NCBI GenBank assembly: GCA_963728835.1
Contig: CAVSKZ010000002.1
Coordinates: forward strand, 620,001-684,000
From: VRUE01 sp963728835
GTDB taxonomy: Bacteria; Actinomycetota; Thermoleophilia; Solirubrobacterales; 70-9
Reading direction: 5' to 3'
Length of the DNA stretch: 64,000 nucleotides
Shown: piece after piece, positions 20,426-29,150 of the stretch
Layout: the number at the start of each line of letters is the position of its first letter
Numbering within the stretch: the stretch's first letter is position 1
Notes under the pieces: model-generated
What the model was told of the DNA's origin: nothing
The model's input: the letters and a program-made list of their open reading frames with translations, nothing else
Database searches by the model: none
Program-made: the position numbers and the translations under genes

Positions 20426-21015
20426 GCCGGCGCCGGGGCGTGCCCGTCGGAGCGGTTGGTCTCCAGCACTTTTTCGGTGTGGCCCTTTGGGAGAGGAAGC
20501 GGTCGATCAGGGCCAGGGCGACGGCGGAGACGACGAAGGTGAGGTGGATGATCGTCTGCCAGAGCATCGTCTCGGAGGAGGTGTTGGCGGCGTTGATGAA
20601 GGTCTGCAGGAGGTGGATCGAGGAGATGCCGACGATCGCCATCGCCAGCTTCACCTTGAGCACGTTGGCGTTGACGTGGGAGAGCCACTCGGGCTGGTCG
20701 GGGTGGTTCTTCAGGTTGATCCGCGAGACGAAGGTCTCGTAGCCGCCGATGATCACCATGATCAGCAGGTTGGCGATCATCACCACGTCGACCAGGCCGA
20801 GGACGAGCAGCATCACCTCGTTCTCGCTCAGGTGCGCCGGCGTCGCTGACCAGGTGCCAGAGCTCCTGCATGAAGCGCCAGACGTAGACGCCCTGGGCGG
20901 CGATCAGGCCCAGGTAGAGCGGGGCCTGCAGCCAGCGGCTGATGAAGATCGTGCTGCCGACGGTGCGCGCCAGCGGCCGGTCTATGTTGGGCTTCGGCGG
21001 CGATGGGCGGCGCAT
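20416..21015 (-). CDS. UPF0114 family membrane protein; two compensating frame breaks
   Basis: About 199 residues with four hydrophobic helices: ISRWLQAPLYLGLIAAQGVYV, then ENEVMLLVLGLVDVVMIANL, LLIMVIIGGYETFVSRI and VVSAVALALIDRFL, plus the family-typical INLKNHPDQPEWLSHVNANV and LKVKLAMAIVGISSIHLLQT. The function of UPF0114 (YqhA) proteins is unknown. Reading the whole gene requires removing one base near 20840 and adding one in a C run near 20490; the two changes cancel, so the start and stop share a frame. The C-terminus then reads PKGHTEKVLETNRSDGHAP. It is probably intact in the organism. Confidence 0.78.
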   Translation of the reverse strand: MRRPSPPKPNIDRPLARTVGSTIFISRWLQAPLYLGLIAAQGVYVWRFMQELWHLVSDAGAPERERGDAARPRPGRRGDDRQPADHGDHRRLRDLRLADQPEEPPRPARVALPRQRQRAQGEAGDGDRRHLLDPPPADLHQRRQHLLRDDALADDHPPHLRRLRRRPGPDRPLPLPKGHTEKVLETNRSDGHAPAPAVD

Positions 21016-21043
21016 CCTAGACAGCGGATCCTGCCGGGAACTT

Positions 21044-21835
21044 CTAGGGGGCGGCCGCCTCGGCGACGGCGGTCATCGCCTCGACCTTGGCGCTGGCAAG
21101 GCCGCGGACGACGATCGTGTCGAGGGCGTCGTAGGCGGGCAAGCTCGGACTTGGCGGCGGCGGCAGTCGGCGGCGGCTACGCCGACGGTGCCCTCGGGCT
21201 CGCCGAGGCGGGCGAAGTGGTTGCGGTAGCCGTCGTGGAGGTCGCGGTAGAAGGACTCCTCCTTGGCCAGGCGCTCGGCGGCGTCGGGGCCGACGGCGGT
21301 GCGGACGTAGCCGAAGACCGGTGGGGTGGCGCGGCCGGCCTCCTTGGCACCGGCCTCGACCTCGGCCCGGGCGCCGGCGGCGAACTCGGGGGTCATCCAG
21401 TTGAAGAAGACGCCGTCGAACTCGGCCCCGGCGAGGGCGCACATCTTCGGCCCCATCGCGGCGAGGACGAGGCGGACGCCGGGCAGGCGCTCGCGCAGCT
21501 CGGGCAGCGCCTCGCGCATCCGCGTCAGCGGCTTCTCGGCGAAGCCGGCGCCGACGCCGAGCCAGAGCCGGGCCGGGTCGAGGCCGAGCCGCTCGACGTC
21601 GGCGGCGATCGTCTCGCGGCGGGGTGCGGTCGAGCGCGATCACGGCGACGCCGAGGTCGAGGCCGGGCGCCGCGGCGCCGAACTCTGCCAGCGTCTCCAG
21701 TCCTTTGGCGCCGGGATGGTCGTTGGACCACATCGAGTCGTAGCCGAGCTCGGCGCAGCGCTCGGCCAGCGGCCGGGCCACCTCGGGGTCGAGCCCGGCG
21801 GCCACTCCGAACCCTCTGCTTTGCCCGTTGCTCAT
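21044..21835 (-). CDS. LLM-class F420-dependent oxidoreductase-like protein; three frame breaks
   Basis: The N-terminus reads GFGVAAGLDPEVARPLAERC and AELGYDSMWSNDHPGAKGLE, the luciferase-like TIM-barrel start. A second frame continues DPARLWLGVGAGFAEKPLTR, LVLAAMGPKMCALAGAEFDG and FFNWMTPEFAAGARAEVEAG. The third ends YDALDTIVVRGLASAK. Removing one base near 21622, one near 21165 and one near 21134 joins them into about 262 residues. Such enzymes use F420H2 for hydride transfer to varied substrates; none can be assigned here. Three breaks could mean decay, but each junction is clean and the codon bias stays normal, so sequence error is preferred. Confidence 0.72.
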   Translation of the reverse strand: MSNGQSRGFGVAAGLDPEVARPLAERCAELGYDSMWSNDHPGAKGLETLAEFGAAAPGLDLGVAVIALDRTPPRDDRRRRRAARPRPGPALARRRRRLRREAADADARGAARAARAPARRPPRPRRDGAEDVRPRRGRVRRRLLQLDDPRVRRRRPGRGRGRCQGGRPRHPTGLRLRPHRRRPRRRRAPGQGGVLLPRPPRRLPQPLRPPRRARGHRRRSRRRLPPPPSPSLPAYDALDTIVVRGLASAKVEAMTAVAEAAAP

Positions 21836-21945
21836 GGCGAGGAAGCCTATTGGCCGAGTGTTGCGCGAAAGTGGTGACGCTTTTCTAATCCCAACTCAAC
21901 CGCAGACAACACATTTCGAACTAGCCTGCGATCATCACGGAGGCG

Positions 21946-22239
21946 ATGGCTCAGGAATGGACAGAGGGTCGGCTCGACGAACTGAGCGGCAAGGTCGACA
22001 AGGGCTTCGAGCGCGTCGAAGCCGAAGTGCAGACCCTGCGTCTGGAGATGAGAACCGAATTCACCGCGGTGCGGACCGAGATAAACGATCTGCGGGGCGA
22101 TATGAAAGCGATGGGAAACGAACTGACCGGCCGACTCGATTCCATCCACCGCGCGATGATCCAGATGATGGTCGCCCTTACCGCTGCGATCCTGGCTGGC
22201 TTTGCCGGGATATGCACCTTGATCGCTGCGAAGCTTTAG
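21946..22239 (+). CDS. Small coiled-coil protein with C-terminal membrane anchor
   Basis: A 97-residue protein: a heptad-rich helix from residue 5 to 65 (GRLDELSGKVDKGFERVEAE, then TEFTAVRTEINDLRGDMKAM) followed by one transmembrane helix (MMVALTAAILAGFAGICTLI). This architecture is common in small bacterial proteins of unknown function (DUF1640/XhlA-like) and suggests a membrane-tethered oligomer. GGAGG lies two bases before the ATG. The preceding 110 bp are relatively AT-rich and probably hold its promoter. No close functional clue comes from the neighbours. Confidence 0.65.
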   Translation: MAQEWTEGRLDELSGKVDKGFERVEAEVQTLRLEMRTEFTAVRTEINDLRGDMKAMGNELTGRLDSIHRAMIQMMVALTAAILAGFAGICTLIAAKL

Positions 22240-22244
22240 GCCGT

Positions 22245-23592
22245 CTACTTCTCCAGCAGCGCCACGCACTCGATGTGCGGGGTCTGGGGGAACATGTCGA
22301 CCGGCTTGACGCGGCGCAGCGTGTAGCCGGCCTCGACCATCTGGGCGGCGTTCGGCGCCAGGGTGGTCGGGTTGCAGGAGACGTAGACGATCTTCTTCGC
22401 CTCGCACTCGAGCACCCTGCGGACGATCTTCTGCGAGAGGCCGGCGCGGGGCGGGTCGATGACGACGACGTCGGGCTTGCCCGCCTTCTCGATCAGCGGG
22501 CGCACGCCGGTGCGGGCGCTGCCGGCGATGAAGCGGGCGTTCTCGATCCTGTTGCGCTCGGCGTTGCGCTCGGCGTCGGCGATCGCCTCGGGGACGATCT
22601 CCAGGCCCCAGACCTCGCCGGCACGCTTGGCCATCGTCAGGCCGATCGTGCCGATCCCGCAGTAGAGGTCGAAGACCCGCTCGCTGCCGCTCAGGCCGGC
22701 GTACTCGGCGGCGATCGCGTAGAGGCGCTCGGCCATCTCGGTGTTGGTCTGGAAGAAGGCGCCGTGGGACATCTCCAGGCGCAGGCCGCAGAGCTCCTCG
22801 CGCAGGCGCTCCTCGCCGAGCACGCCGGTCGGGCCGTCGGTGCCGCCCGAGTCGCCCTCGATCGCCGTGTGCAGGTCGACCGGGAGGTTTCGGGAAGCGG
22901 GCGGCGGAGGTGACCAGCCGGGTCTGGATCTGACCCGTGCGCCAGCCCTCGCGCACGGCCAGGTTGCGCAGGACGCCGGTCCGCTCGCGGCCGTCGTAGG
23001 CGGGGCACCGCTTCCAGCCGTGCCCACTCGCGGACCGCGTTGCGCGCCGCGTTGCCGCGCTCGGAGGCGAGCAGGCAGTCCTCGACGTCGACGATCAGGT
23101 CCCAGCGGCCGCGGGCGTGGAAGCCGAGGATCGGCTCGCCGTCGCGCTCGCCGAAGGAGTACTCGAGCTTGTTGCGGTAGCGCCACTGCTCGACCGCCGG
23201 CTCGATCTCCTCCAGCTCGAAGCCGTCGAGGCCGCCGATGCGACGCAGCGCCTCCTCGACCTGGTCGCGCTTGCTGGCTCAGCTGCCGCTCGTAGGCAAG
23301 GCCCTGCCACGGCGCTCCAGGGCAGGGCTCCCCGTCGTGGATGCAGCGGTCGGCGATCCGTTCGGCGCCGGGTCGCAGCAGCTCGACCGTGCGCGCCTCG
23401 GCGAAGCGCTTCTTCGCTTTGGTGATCTCGACCCGCACGCGGTCGCCGGGCAGCGCGCCGGCGACGAAGACGACGAGTCCCTCCGCAGCGCGCCACCCCC
23501 CGCCCGCCGAAGGCGAGCGAGTCGATCTCGACCTCGAGCTGCTCTCCGCGGTGCCGGCGGGCCGCCGGAATCTCACCGGTGGCCTGGTCCAC
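22245..23592 (-). CDS. RNA (uracil-5-)-methyltransferase, TrmA/RlmD family; four frame breaks
   Basis: After removing four single extra bases (near 23488, 23277, 23002 and 22902) this is about 447 residues. Order: TRAM-like N-terminal domain (LEVEIDSLAFGGRGVAR, LVVFVAGALPGDRVRVEI), a central domain (LEYSFGERDGEP), then the SAM fold with VFDLYCGIGTIGLTMA, VVVIDPPRAGLSQKIV and VYVSCNPTTLAPNAAQ carrying the catalytic Cys. It forms m5U in rRNA or tRNA. The cysteines of the RlmD-type cluster are incomplete: only RCIHDGEPCPG is seen. The GTG start directly abuts the stop of the Lys-rich upstream gene. Each frame junction restores family sequence. Confidence 0.8.
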
Positions 23593-24057
23593 CTAGCCAA
23601 GTTTCTTGCGCGCGCGGCGAGCCGCCTGGGTGGCCTGCTTGCGCACCGGCTCGGCGCGGCCGCCGACCTCTTTGCGCGCCTGTTTGACCAGCCGTTCGAG
23701 CTCTTTCAGCAGCGAGTCGGTCTGCCGCCGTCCCTTTTTGACCAGGTCGGAGAGCATCTTCTCGGCGTCGCCGCGGGTCATCCGACCGCGCTTGACGGCG
23801 TCGTCGACGACCTCCTGGAGCCGGTCGCGGCTGAGGGTGACGCTGCGCTCGAGGCTCTCGCGGAACTGCTCGACGCTCTTGTCGAGGCCCGCCGTCGCCG
23901 TGTTGCCACGGGCCGTGGTCTTCTTCGCGGTTTTGGCTTTGGCCTTCTTGGCCGCGGGTTTTTTCTTGGCCGCGGCTTTTTTCGGGGCTTTTTTGGCGCG
24001 CGCGCCGGCCTTGGGTTTTTTCGTCGCTTTGCCGGTGGTCTGTTTTTTCGCCGCCAT
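23593..24057 (-). CDS. Lys/Ala-rich histone H1-like or phasin-like protein
   Basis: 154 residues in two parts. Residues 1-60 are Lys/Ala-rich with AKKAPKKAAAKKKPAAKKAK repeats, like histone H1 tails or PhaF/AlgP-type DNA-binding tails. Residues 61-154 are amphipathic helices (LDKSVEQFRESLERSVTLSR, RLQEVVDDAVKRGRMTRGDA) resembling PHA-granule regulators and phasins, ending in another basic stretch. A role in nucleoid or granule organisation is inferred from composition only. It is immediately upstream of the RNA methyltransferase gene with no gap. The ATG follows a good GGAGG. Confidence 0.7.
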   Translation of the reverse strand: MAAKKQTTGKATKKPKAGARAKKAPKKAAAKKKPAAKKAKAKTAKKTTARGNTATAGLDKSVEQFRESLERSVTLSRDRLQEVVDDAVKRGRMTRGDAEKMLSDLVKKGRRQTDSLLKELERLVKQARKEVGGRAEPVRKQATQAARRARKKLG

Positions 24058-24134
24058 GGTCTCTTGCCTCCTGGTGGGGTTGCCGGGGGTCTTCCCGGTT
24101 GACTATCTCATCCCTGCCGGTTCGGTGGTCTGGG

Positions 24135-24953
24135 TTACCCGAGCTCGAAGCCGGTCTGGACGGGAGCGTGGTCGGAGAGGCGCAGCGCCAGTCCCGCTCG
24201 GGGCAGCTCCCGGCGCTCGGGAGGCCAGGCCGCCGCTGCCTCGGCGATCCTCATCCCCCGCGAGAGCAGGTGGTCGATCGCACGCGGCCCGGTCACCCCG
24301 GCGAGCCCGAAGCGCTCGCGCAGCACGTCGAAGACGCCCGGATCGTCGCCGGGTCGCAGGTTGAGGTCGCCGCCGAAGATCAGCGGCGCCCCGTCGGCCC
24401 ACTCCTCGCTGCGCTCCGCCGCCCGCAGGACGTCCTCGACGGCCAGCGCCGGCTGGTCGTTCGTCGCGTGCAGGTTGGCGACGCAGACCCCGGAGGCGGT
24501 GCGGGTGAAGGCCATCGCGCGCCGCTCCGGCCTGCCCTCGTGGATCGTCAGCTCGCGCCGCTCGACGATCTCCCCCAGCGCTCCCCCCGTGCGCACCAGG
24601 GTCAGGTTCGAGCCGCCCTCGCCGGAGGCGATCAGGTCGGGATTGATCCGGGCGGCGAGGCTGCGCAGGGCGCCGAGCGAGTTGCGCGAGGTGAGCACGC
24701 GGTGAGCCTCGGCGGCACAGGCGCTCGCCAGAGGCGCCGCGAAGCGCGGCGGGCACTCCTGCAGCAGGGTGACGTCCCACGCGGCCCCGGCGAGCATCCC
24801 TCCGAACTCGGCCTCGAGGTCCCGGTTGACCTGCAGGTGCGTCGCGTTCCGCTCCTCGATCCGCAGCAGGCGCGATCGCCAGGTGAAGAGCGCCGGGTTG
24901 GGCGGGAAATCGCGCCCGTGGAAGAGGTTCCAGCTGATCGCGGTGAACTGCAC
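24135..24953 (-). CDS. Endonuclease/exonuclease/phosphatase-family protein
   Basis: About 272 residues without a signal peptide. QFTAISWNLFHGRDFPPNP is the N-terminal EEP motif, DVTLLQECPPRF supplies the metal-binding Glu, ANLHATN and LIFGGDLNLRPGDDP the central His/Asp residues, and LRLSDHAPVQTGFELG the catalytic His. The GTG at 24953 is the last start that leaves the conserved first strand intact. Its start is only 18 bp from that of the divergent argF, so the two promoters must lie inside each other's coding region or be unusually compact. The substrate is unknown. Confidence 0.8.
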   Translation of the reverse strand: MQFTAISWNLFHGRDFPPNPALFTWRSRLLRIEERNATHLQVNRDLEAEFGGMLAGAAWDVTLLQECPPRFAAPLASACAAEAHRVLTSRNSLGALRSLAARINPDLIASGEGGSNLTLVRTGGALGEIVERRELTIHEGRPERRAMAFTRTASGVCVANLHATNDQPALAVEDVLRAAERSEEWADGAPLIFGGDLNLRPGDDPGVFDVLRERFGLAGVTGPRAIDHLLSRGMRIAEAAAAWPPERRELPRAGLALRLSDHAPVQTGFELG

Positions 24954-24971
24954 CCACTTAGTATCCGGTGC

Positions 24972-25861
24972 TTGAAAAAGCGGGACTTCCTCACAGGCGA
25001 AGAGCTGGGCGCGTTCGAGCTCGGCAAGCTGCTCGACCGCGCGGCCGAGCTGAAAGCCGGCCGCCGGGACGGGCTCGGGGCCGGCTCGCTCGCCGGCCGC
25101 AGCGTCGCCCTCGTCTTCGAGAAGCCCTCGACGCGAACGAGGATCTCCTTCGAGGTCGGGCGTCGCCGAGCTGGGCGCAACCCCGGTCGTGCTGCGCGGC
25201 GACGAGCTCCAGCTCTCCCGCGGGGAGTCGGTCGGGGACACCGCGCGGGTCCTCTCGCGCTACGTCGACGCGATCGTGATCCGCTCCGGCTCCCACGAGG
25301 CGGTCGCCGAGCTCGCGGACACGGCCGAGGTGCCGGTGGTCAACGCGCTCACCCCGCTCCACCACCCCTGCCAGGCGCTGGCCGACCTGCTCACCCTGCG
25401 GGAGCGCCGCGGCGACCTCGCCGGCCTGCGCCTTGCCTACGTCGGCGACGGCAACAACGTCGCCCGCTCGCTGGCGATCGCCGGCGGGCTGGCGGACGTC
25501 GAGGTGGTCGTCGCAGCCCCCTCCGGCTACCAGCTCGAGCCAGGGCTACGACGCGAAGCTGACCGGCGACCCGCGCGCCGCTGCCGCCGCCGCCGATGCG
25601 ATCTACACCGACGTCTGGGTCAGCATGGGCGACGAGGCCGAGGCCGAGCGCCGCCGGGCGGACCTGGCCCCCTTCCGCATCGACGCGGACCTGCTCGCGG
25701 CGGCCAAGGACGACGCCATCGTCCTGCACTGCCTGCCCGCGCATCCCGGCGAGGAGATCAGCGCCGAGGTCCTCTACGGCGAGCGCTCCGCCGTCTGGGA
25801 CCAGGCGGAGAACCGCCTGCACGCGCAGAAGGCGCTGCTGGAGACGCTGATAGGCGACTAG
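24972..25861 (+). CDS. argF: Ornithine carbamoyltransferase; two frame breaks
   Basis: ArgF makes citrulline from ornithine and carbamoyl phosphate in arginine synthesis. With one base removed near 25161 and one near 25537 the product is about 295 residues: KKRDFLTGEELG, VFEKPSTRTRISFEVG (carbamoyl-phosphate loop), LRGDELQLSRGESVGDTARV, VVNALTPLHHPCQALADLLT, LAYVGDGNNVARSL, YTDVWVSMGDE and VLHCLPAHPGEEI, with the catalytic Cys in HCLP. The start is TTG at 24972. The TAG stop lies inside the left arm of the E1 element. The breaks fall between conserved blocks and the reading resumes in family sequence, so the gene is probably functional. Confidence 0.88.
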
Positions 25862-26026
25862 ATGGTCGATTCCATGACCCCGCACGCCTGGATGACGCGC
25901 ATGGCGCTGCGCATCTCTGCGTCCTCGGGTTTGCCTTTGGCGCCGCCAAAGGCTGCACCCTGCGTCCTTGATCTGCTTGGCCACGCGCGCCCCCAGTCAC
26001 ACGCGGCCATGGAATCGACCATCTAG
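25858..26026. repeat. Structured intergenic element E1, 19-bp perfect arms, conserved core
   Basis: The arms 25858-25876 and 26008-26026 pair perfectly. The 131-base interior has an inner hairpin (GCCTTTGG/CCAAAGGC, 25933-25953) and a core shared with E2: CGCACGCCTGG, GCGTCCTCGG, CCCTGCGTCCTTG (25958-25970) and GCTTGGCC. The left arm contains the argF stop codon and the right arm ends exactly one base before the lgt start, so the element fills the whole gap. It could be a noncoding RNA, a regulatory leader or a small mobile module. Confidence 0.8.
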
Positions 26027-26848
26027 GTGTACCCCGAGCTCCACATCGGGCCGCTCACCCTCCAGACCTTCGGCCTGATGTTCGCCCTGGCCTTTCTCGC
26101 CGCGGGGGCGCTGATCTGGAAGCGGCTGGGAGAGATCGGCAAGCCGGTCGACTGGGCGTATGAGATGGGCTTCGCCGCGCTGATCGGCGGCATCGTCGGC
26201 TCGCGCGTCTACTTCGTCGTGCAGAACTACGACAGCGTCAGGGACGACCTGATCGGGAACCTCTTCTCCGGCTCGGGCCTGGTCTGGTACGGCGGCGCGA
26301 TCGGCGGCGCCCTGGCTGTCTTTCTCTGGGCCTGGTACCGGGGCTTCCTCGGCCTCGCCCTGCTCGACCTCGCCGCGCCGGCACTGGCGCTCGGCTACGC
26401 GATCGGCCGCTGCGGCTGCCAGCTCTCCGGCGACGGCGACTACGGCAAGGCGTGGGACGGCCCCTGGGCGATGGCGTATCCCGACGGCACGGTTCCCACC
26501 GACAGCACCGTCCACCCGACGCCGATCTACGAGACGCTGGCGATGGGGCTCGGCGCCTGGATGCTCTGGCAGCTGCGCGACCGCTTCCGCGCGGGCGTCC
26601 TCTTTGCGCTCTACCTCGTCTATGCCGGTGCGGAGCGCTTCCTGATCGAGTTCCTGCGCCGCAACGACGATGCCATTCTCGGCCTCACCACCGCGCAGCT
26701 GGAGAGCCTGGCGATGGTGCTGATCGGGGTCGCGTGGATCACCGCCGTGCAATACCGACACGGTAGCCTGTCGCAGGATGGGGAGCGCAGGGGAGATCGT
26801 GGAGCAGGCGACGGCGGCGATCGCAGCCGCCGGCTGCGAGACGCCTGA
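26027..26848 (+). CDS. lgt: Prolipoprotein diacylglyceryl transferase
   Basis: Lgt transfers diacylglycerol from phosphatidylglycerol to the lipobox Cys of prolipoproteins; the window encodes likely clients (lipoproteins at 41894 and 48450). Of 273 residues, about 250 form the seven-helix enzyme: IGPLTLQTFGLMFALAFLAA, VWYGGAIGGALAVFL, AIGRCGCQLSGDGDYG (signature with essential Arg/Gly) and HPTPIYETLAMG. The last ~24 residues are polar and overlap prmC by 71 bases, so the natural end may be less conserved. The GTG start directly follows the right arm of E1; no Shine-Dalgarno sequence is visible outside that arm. Confidence 0.9.
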   Translation: MYPELHIGPLTLQTFGLMFALAFLAAGALIWKRLGEIGKPVDWAYEMGFAALIGGIVGSRVYFVVQNYDSVRDDLIGNLFSGSGLVWYGGAIGGALAVFLWAWYRGFLGLALLDLAAPALALGYAIGRCGCQLSGDGDYGKAWDGPWAMAYPDGTVPTDSTVHPTPIYETLAMGLGAWMLWQLRDRFRAGVLFALYLVYAGAERFLIEFLRRNDDAILGLTTAQLESLAMVLIGVAWITAVQYRHGSLSQDGERRGDRGAGDGGDRSRRLRDA

Positions 26849-27584
26849 AGCGGACGCCAGGGCGCTGGTGGCGAAGGCCCTGGGCCTCGACGTCGCCGAC
26901 CTCGAACGCGACGGCTCGACCGAGTTGAGTCCCGAGCAGCGTGAGGAGGTCGAACGCCTGATCGCCCGCCGCAGCGAGCGCGAGCCGCTCGAGTACATCC
27001 TCGGCAGCTGCCGTTTCCGCGAGATCGAAATCGCCGTCGACGAGCGGGTACTGATCCCGCGCCGCGAGACCGAGCTGCTCGTCGCCGTCGGCGTCGAGCT
27101 GCCCCAGGGCGCCCGCGTGCACGAGGTCGGCACCGGCTCCGGCGCGATCGCCCTCGCCCTGCTCAGCGAGCGTCCCGATCTGCGCGTCACGGCCTCGGAC
27201 CTCTCCGAGGAGGCGGCCGAAGTGGCGCGGGAGAACGCGGCGCGCCTCGGCCTCGAGCTCGAGGTGAGCGTGGACGAGGGAATCCCCGGCTACGTCGAGG
27301 GCGTCGACCTGCTGATCGCCAACCTGCCGTACATCACCGAGACCTCGATCGACGAGCGCTCGCCGGAGATCCGCCGCGAGCCGGAGATCGCCGTGCTGGG
27401 CGAGAGCGGCGACGACGGCCTCGGCGTCATCCGCGCTCTGCTCGGCGAGACGCCGAGCGGCTGGCGCGTGGCGCTCGAGCACGACACCCACCACGGCCCG
27501 GCGATGCGGGAGCTGCTGCGCGACGCCGAGACGCGCACGGACTACCGCGGCGACGAGCGGGTGACGGTCGGCTTCGTTCCGTGA
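26778..27584 (+). CDS. prmC: Release factor glutamine methyltransferase PrmC/HemK
   Basis: PrmC methylates the GGQ glutamine of release factors RF1 and RF2. The 268 residues include the helical N-terminal domain, EPLEYILGSCRFREIEIAVD, VLIPRRETELLV and VHEVGTGSGAIALALL (SAM motif I). The substrate motif, usually NPPY, reads NLPY in LLIANLPYITET; related actinobacterial proteins also vary at this position, so activity is still expected. The ATG overlaps lgt by 71 bases and the stop overlaps the lysS start by four (GTGA), giving a compact lgt-prmC-lysS unit. Confidence 0.9.
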   Translation: MGSAGEIVEQATAAIAAAGCETPEADARALVAKALGLDVADLERDGSTELSPEQREEVERLIARRSEREPLEYILGSCRFREIEIAVDERVLIPRRETELLVAVGVELPQGARVHEVGTGSGAIALALLSERPDLRVTASDLSEEAAEVARENAARLGLELEVSVDEGIPGYVEGVDLLIANLPYITETSIDERSPEIRREPEIAVLGESGDDGLGVIRALLGETPSGWRVALEHDTHHGPAMRELLRDAETRTDYRGDERVTVGFVP

Positions 27585-29093
27585 GCGAGGTCCCTTCGAA
27601 GGTCGGGCCTTCGCAGGGCTCGACGGAGAGCGTCAGGCGGGAGAAGCTCGAGCGGCTGCGGGCCGAAGGGATCGAGCCCTATCCGCGCCAGGGGTGGCCG
27701 GACCGCGACAGGATCTCCTCGATCCTCGGGGCCCACGACCCGGAGGAGCTGGGCGAGGGTGAGCAGCCGCAGTTCTCCTACCGCGTCGCCGGGCGGCTGG
27801 TCGGCCAGCGCGGCCACGGCAAGACGGCCTTCTTCGACGTCCGCGACCTGACCGGCACGATCCAGGCCTACGCGCGCCGCGACGCGATCGGCGAGGAGGC
27901 CTTCGCCCGGATCGAGGCCCTCGACATCGGCGATGCGGTCGGGGTCGAGGGGGATCTCTACGTGACCAAGCGCGGCCAGCTCGCCCTCGCGGTGCGCGAG
28001 TGCACGATGCTGGCCAAGGCGCTGCGCGACCCGCCCGACCTCTTCCACGGCATCTCCGACCCCGAGGTCCGCTACCGCCAGCGCGAGCTCGACCTGATGG
28101 CGAACGAGCGCTCGCGCGAGATCTTCGCGATGCGGGCGAAGCTCGTCGCCGCGGTCCGCGCCCACATGAACGAGCACGACTTCGTCGAGATGGAAACGCC
28201 GATGCTCCAGCAGATGACCGGGGGCGCCGCCGCCCGCCCGTTCACAACCCACCACAACACCCTCAACCGCGAGCTCTTCCTGCGGACGGCGACCGAGCTC
28301 TACCTCAAGCGCACGATCGTCGGCGGCTTCGAGAACGTCTACGAGCTCGGCAAGTTCTTCCGCAACGAGGGGATGTCTCCGCAGCACAACCCCGAGTTCA
28401 CGATGCTCGAGTGGTTCCTCAGCTGCGCCGACTACCACGGCGTGATGGCCTTCACCGAGCAGCTGATCTCGACCGTGGTCGAGCAGGTGCTGGGGACGAC
28501 GAGGGTGGAGCGCAACGGGGAGACGATCGACTTCAAGGCGCCCTGGAAGCGGGTCACCCTGCGCGACGCGATCCTCGAGGCGACCGGCGCCGACATCGTC
28601 GAGCTCCAGCCGCGACGAGCTGGCCGAGCTGCTCGAGGGCGACGTCGACCCCAAGGCCGACTGGGCCGCGGTGGTCGACTCGATCCAGGGCAAGCTGGTC
28701 GAGCCCAGGATCCTCCAGCCGACCTTCCTCGTCGACCTGCCGCTCGACCTCTGGCCGCTGGTCAAGCCCCAGCCCGACCATCCCGATCTGCTCGGCGAGG
28801 CCTTCGACGGGATCGTCGCCGGGATGGAGATCGCCGGCGGCGGCACCGACGTCAACGACCCCGAGATGCAGCGCCGCCACTTCGTCCGCCAGCGCGAGCG
28901 CCAGGAGGCCGGCAGCGAGACCGACCCCCATCCGCACGACGAAGAGTTCGTGCGCGCGCTCGAATACGGGATGCTGACCGCGAGCGGCTGCGGCATCGGC
29001 ATCGACCGCCTGCTGATGATCGTCGCCGGCACCGAGAACCTGCGCGGCGTGATCTTGTTCCCCTCGATGCGCGAGGCCCGCCCCGCCGGGTAA
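27581..29093 (+). CDS. lysS: Class II lysyl-tRNA synthetase; frame break near 28606
   Basis: LysS charges tRNA-Lys. The OB-fold anticodon-binding domain occupies about residues 50-160 (FSYRVAGRLVGQRGHGKTAF, FFDVRDLTGTIQAYARRD), followed by class II motif 1 (VRAHMNEHDFVEMETPML), motif 2 (FRNEGMSPQHNPEFTMLEW) and, in the second frame, motif 3 (GCGIGIDRLLMIVAG). One extra base near 28606 splits the gene after DIVEL; removing it gives about 503 residues with normal spacing between motifs. Because this is an essential single-copy-type gene, the break is almost certainly a sequence error. The GTG start overlaps the prmC stop by four bases. Confidence 0.92.
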
Positions 29094-29097
29094 CACT

Positions 29098-29150
29098 CCG
29101 CCGACGGGACGAAATCGTCCCCGTGGCGAGGGATTTCGGCCCGTCGGCGG
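29098..29150. repeat. Inverted repeat H7, 19-bp arms with one mismatch
   Basis: The arms are 29098-29116 and 29132-29150; the loop GTCCCCGTGGCGAGG can form a short inner stem. It sits exactly between the convergent lysS and SDR genes, with the right arm ending one base before the SDR stop codon. A bidirectional terminator without U tract is the simplest reading. Confidence 0.85.

Noticed and set aside
26778..27584. PrmC inactivated by NLPY in place of NPPY
   Set aside because: Variation at the second position occurs in actinobacterial relatives and the rest of the enzyme is intact.
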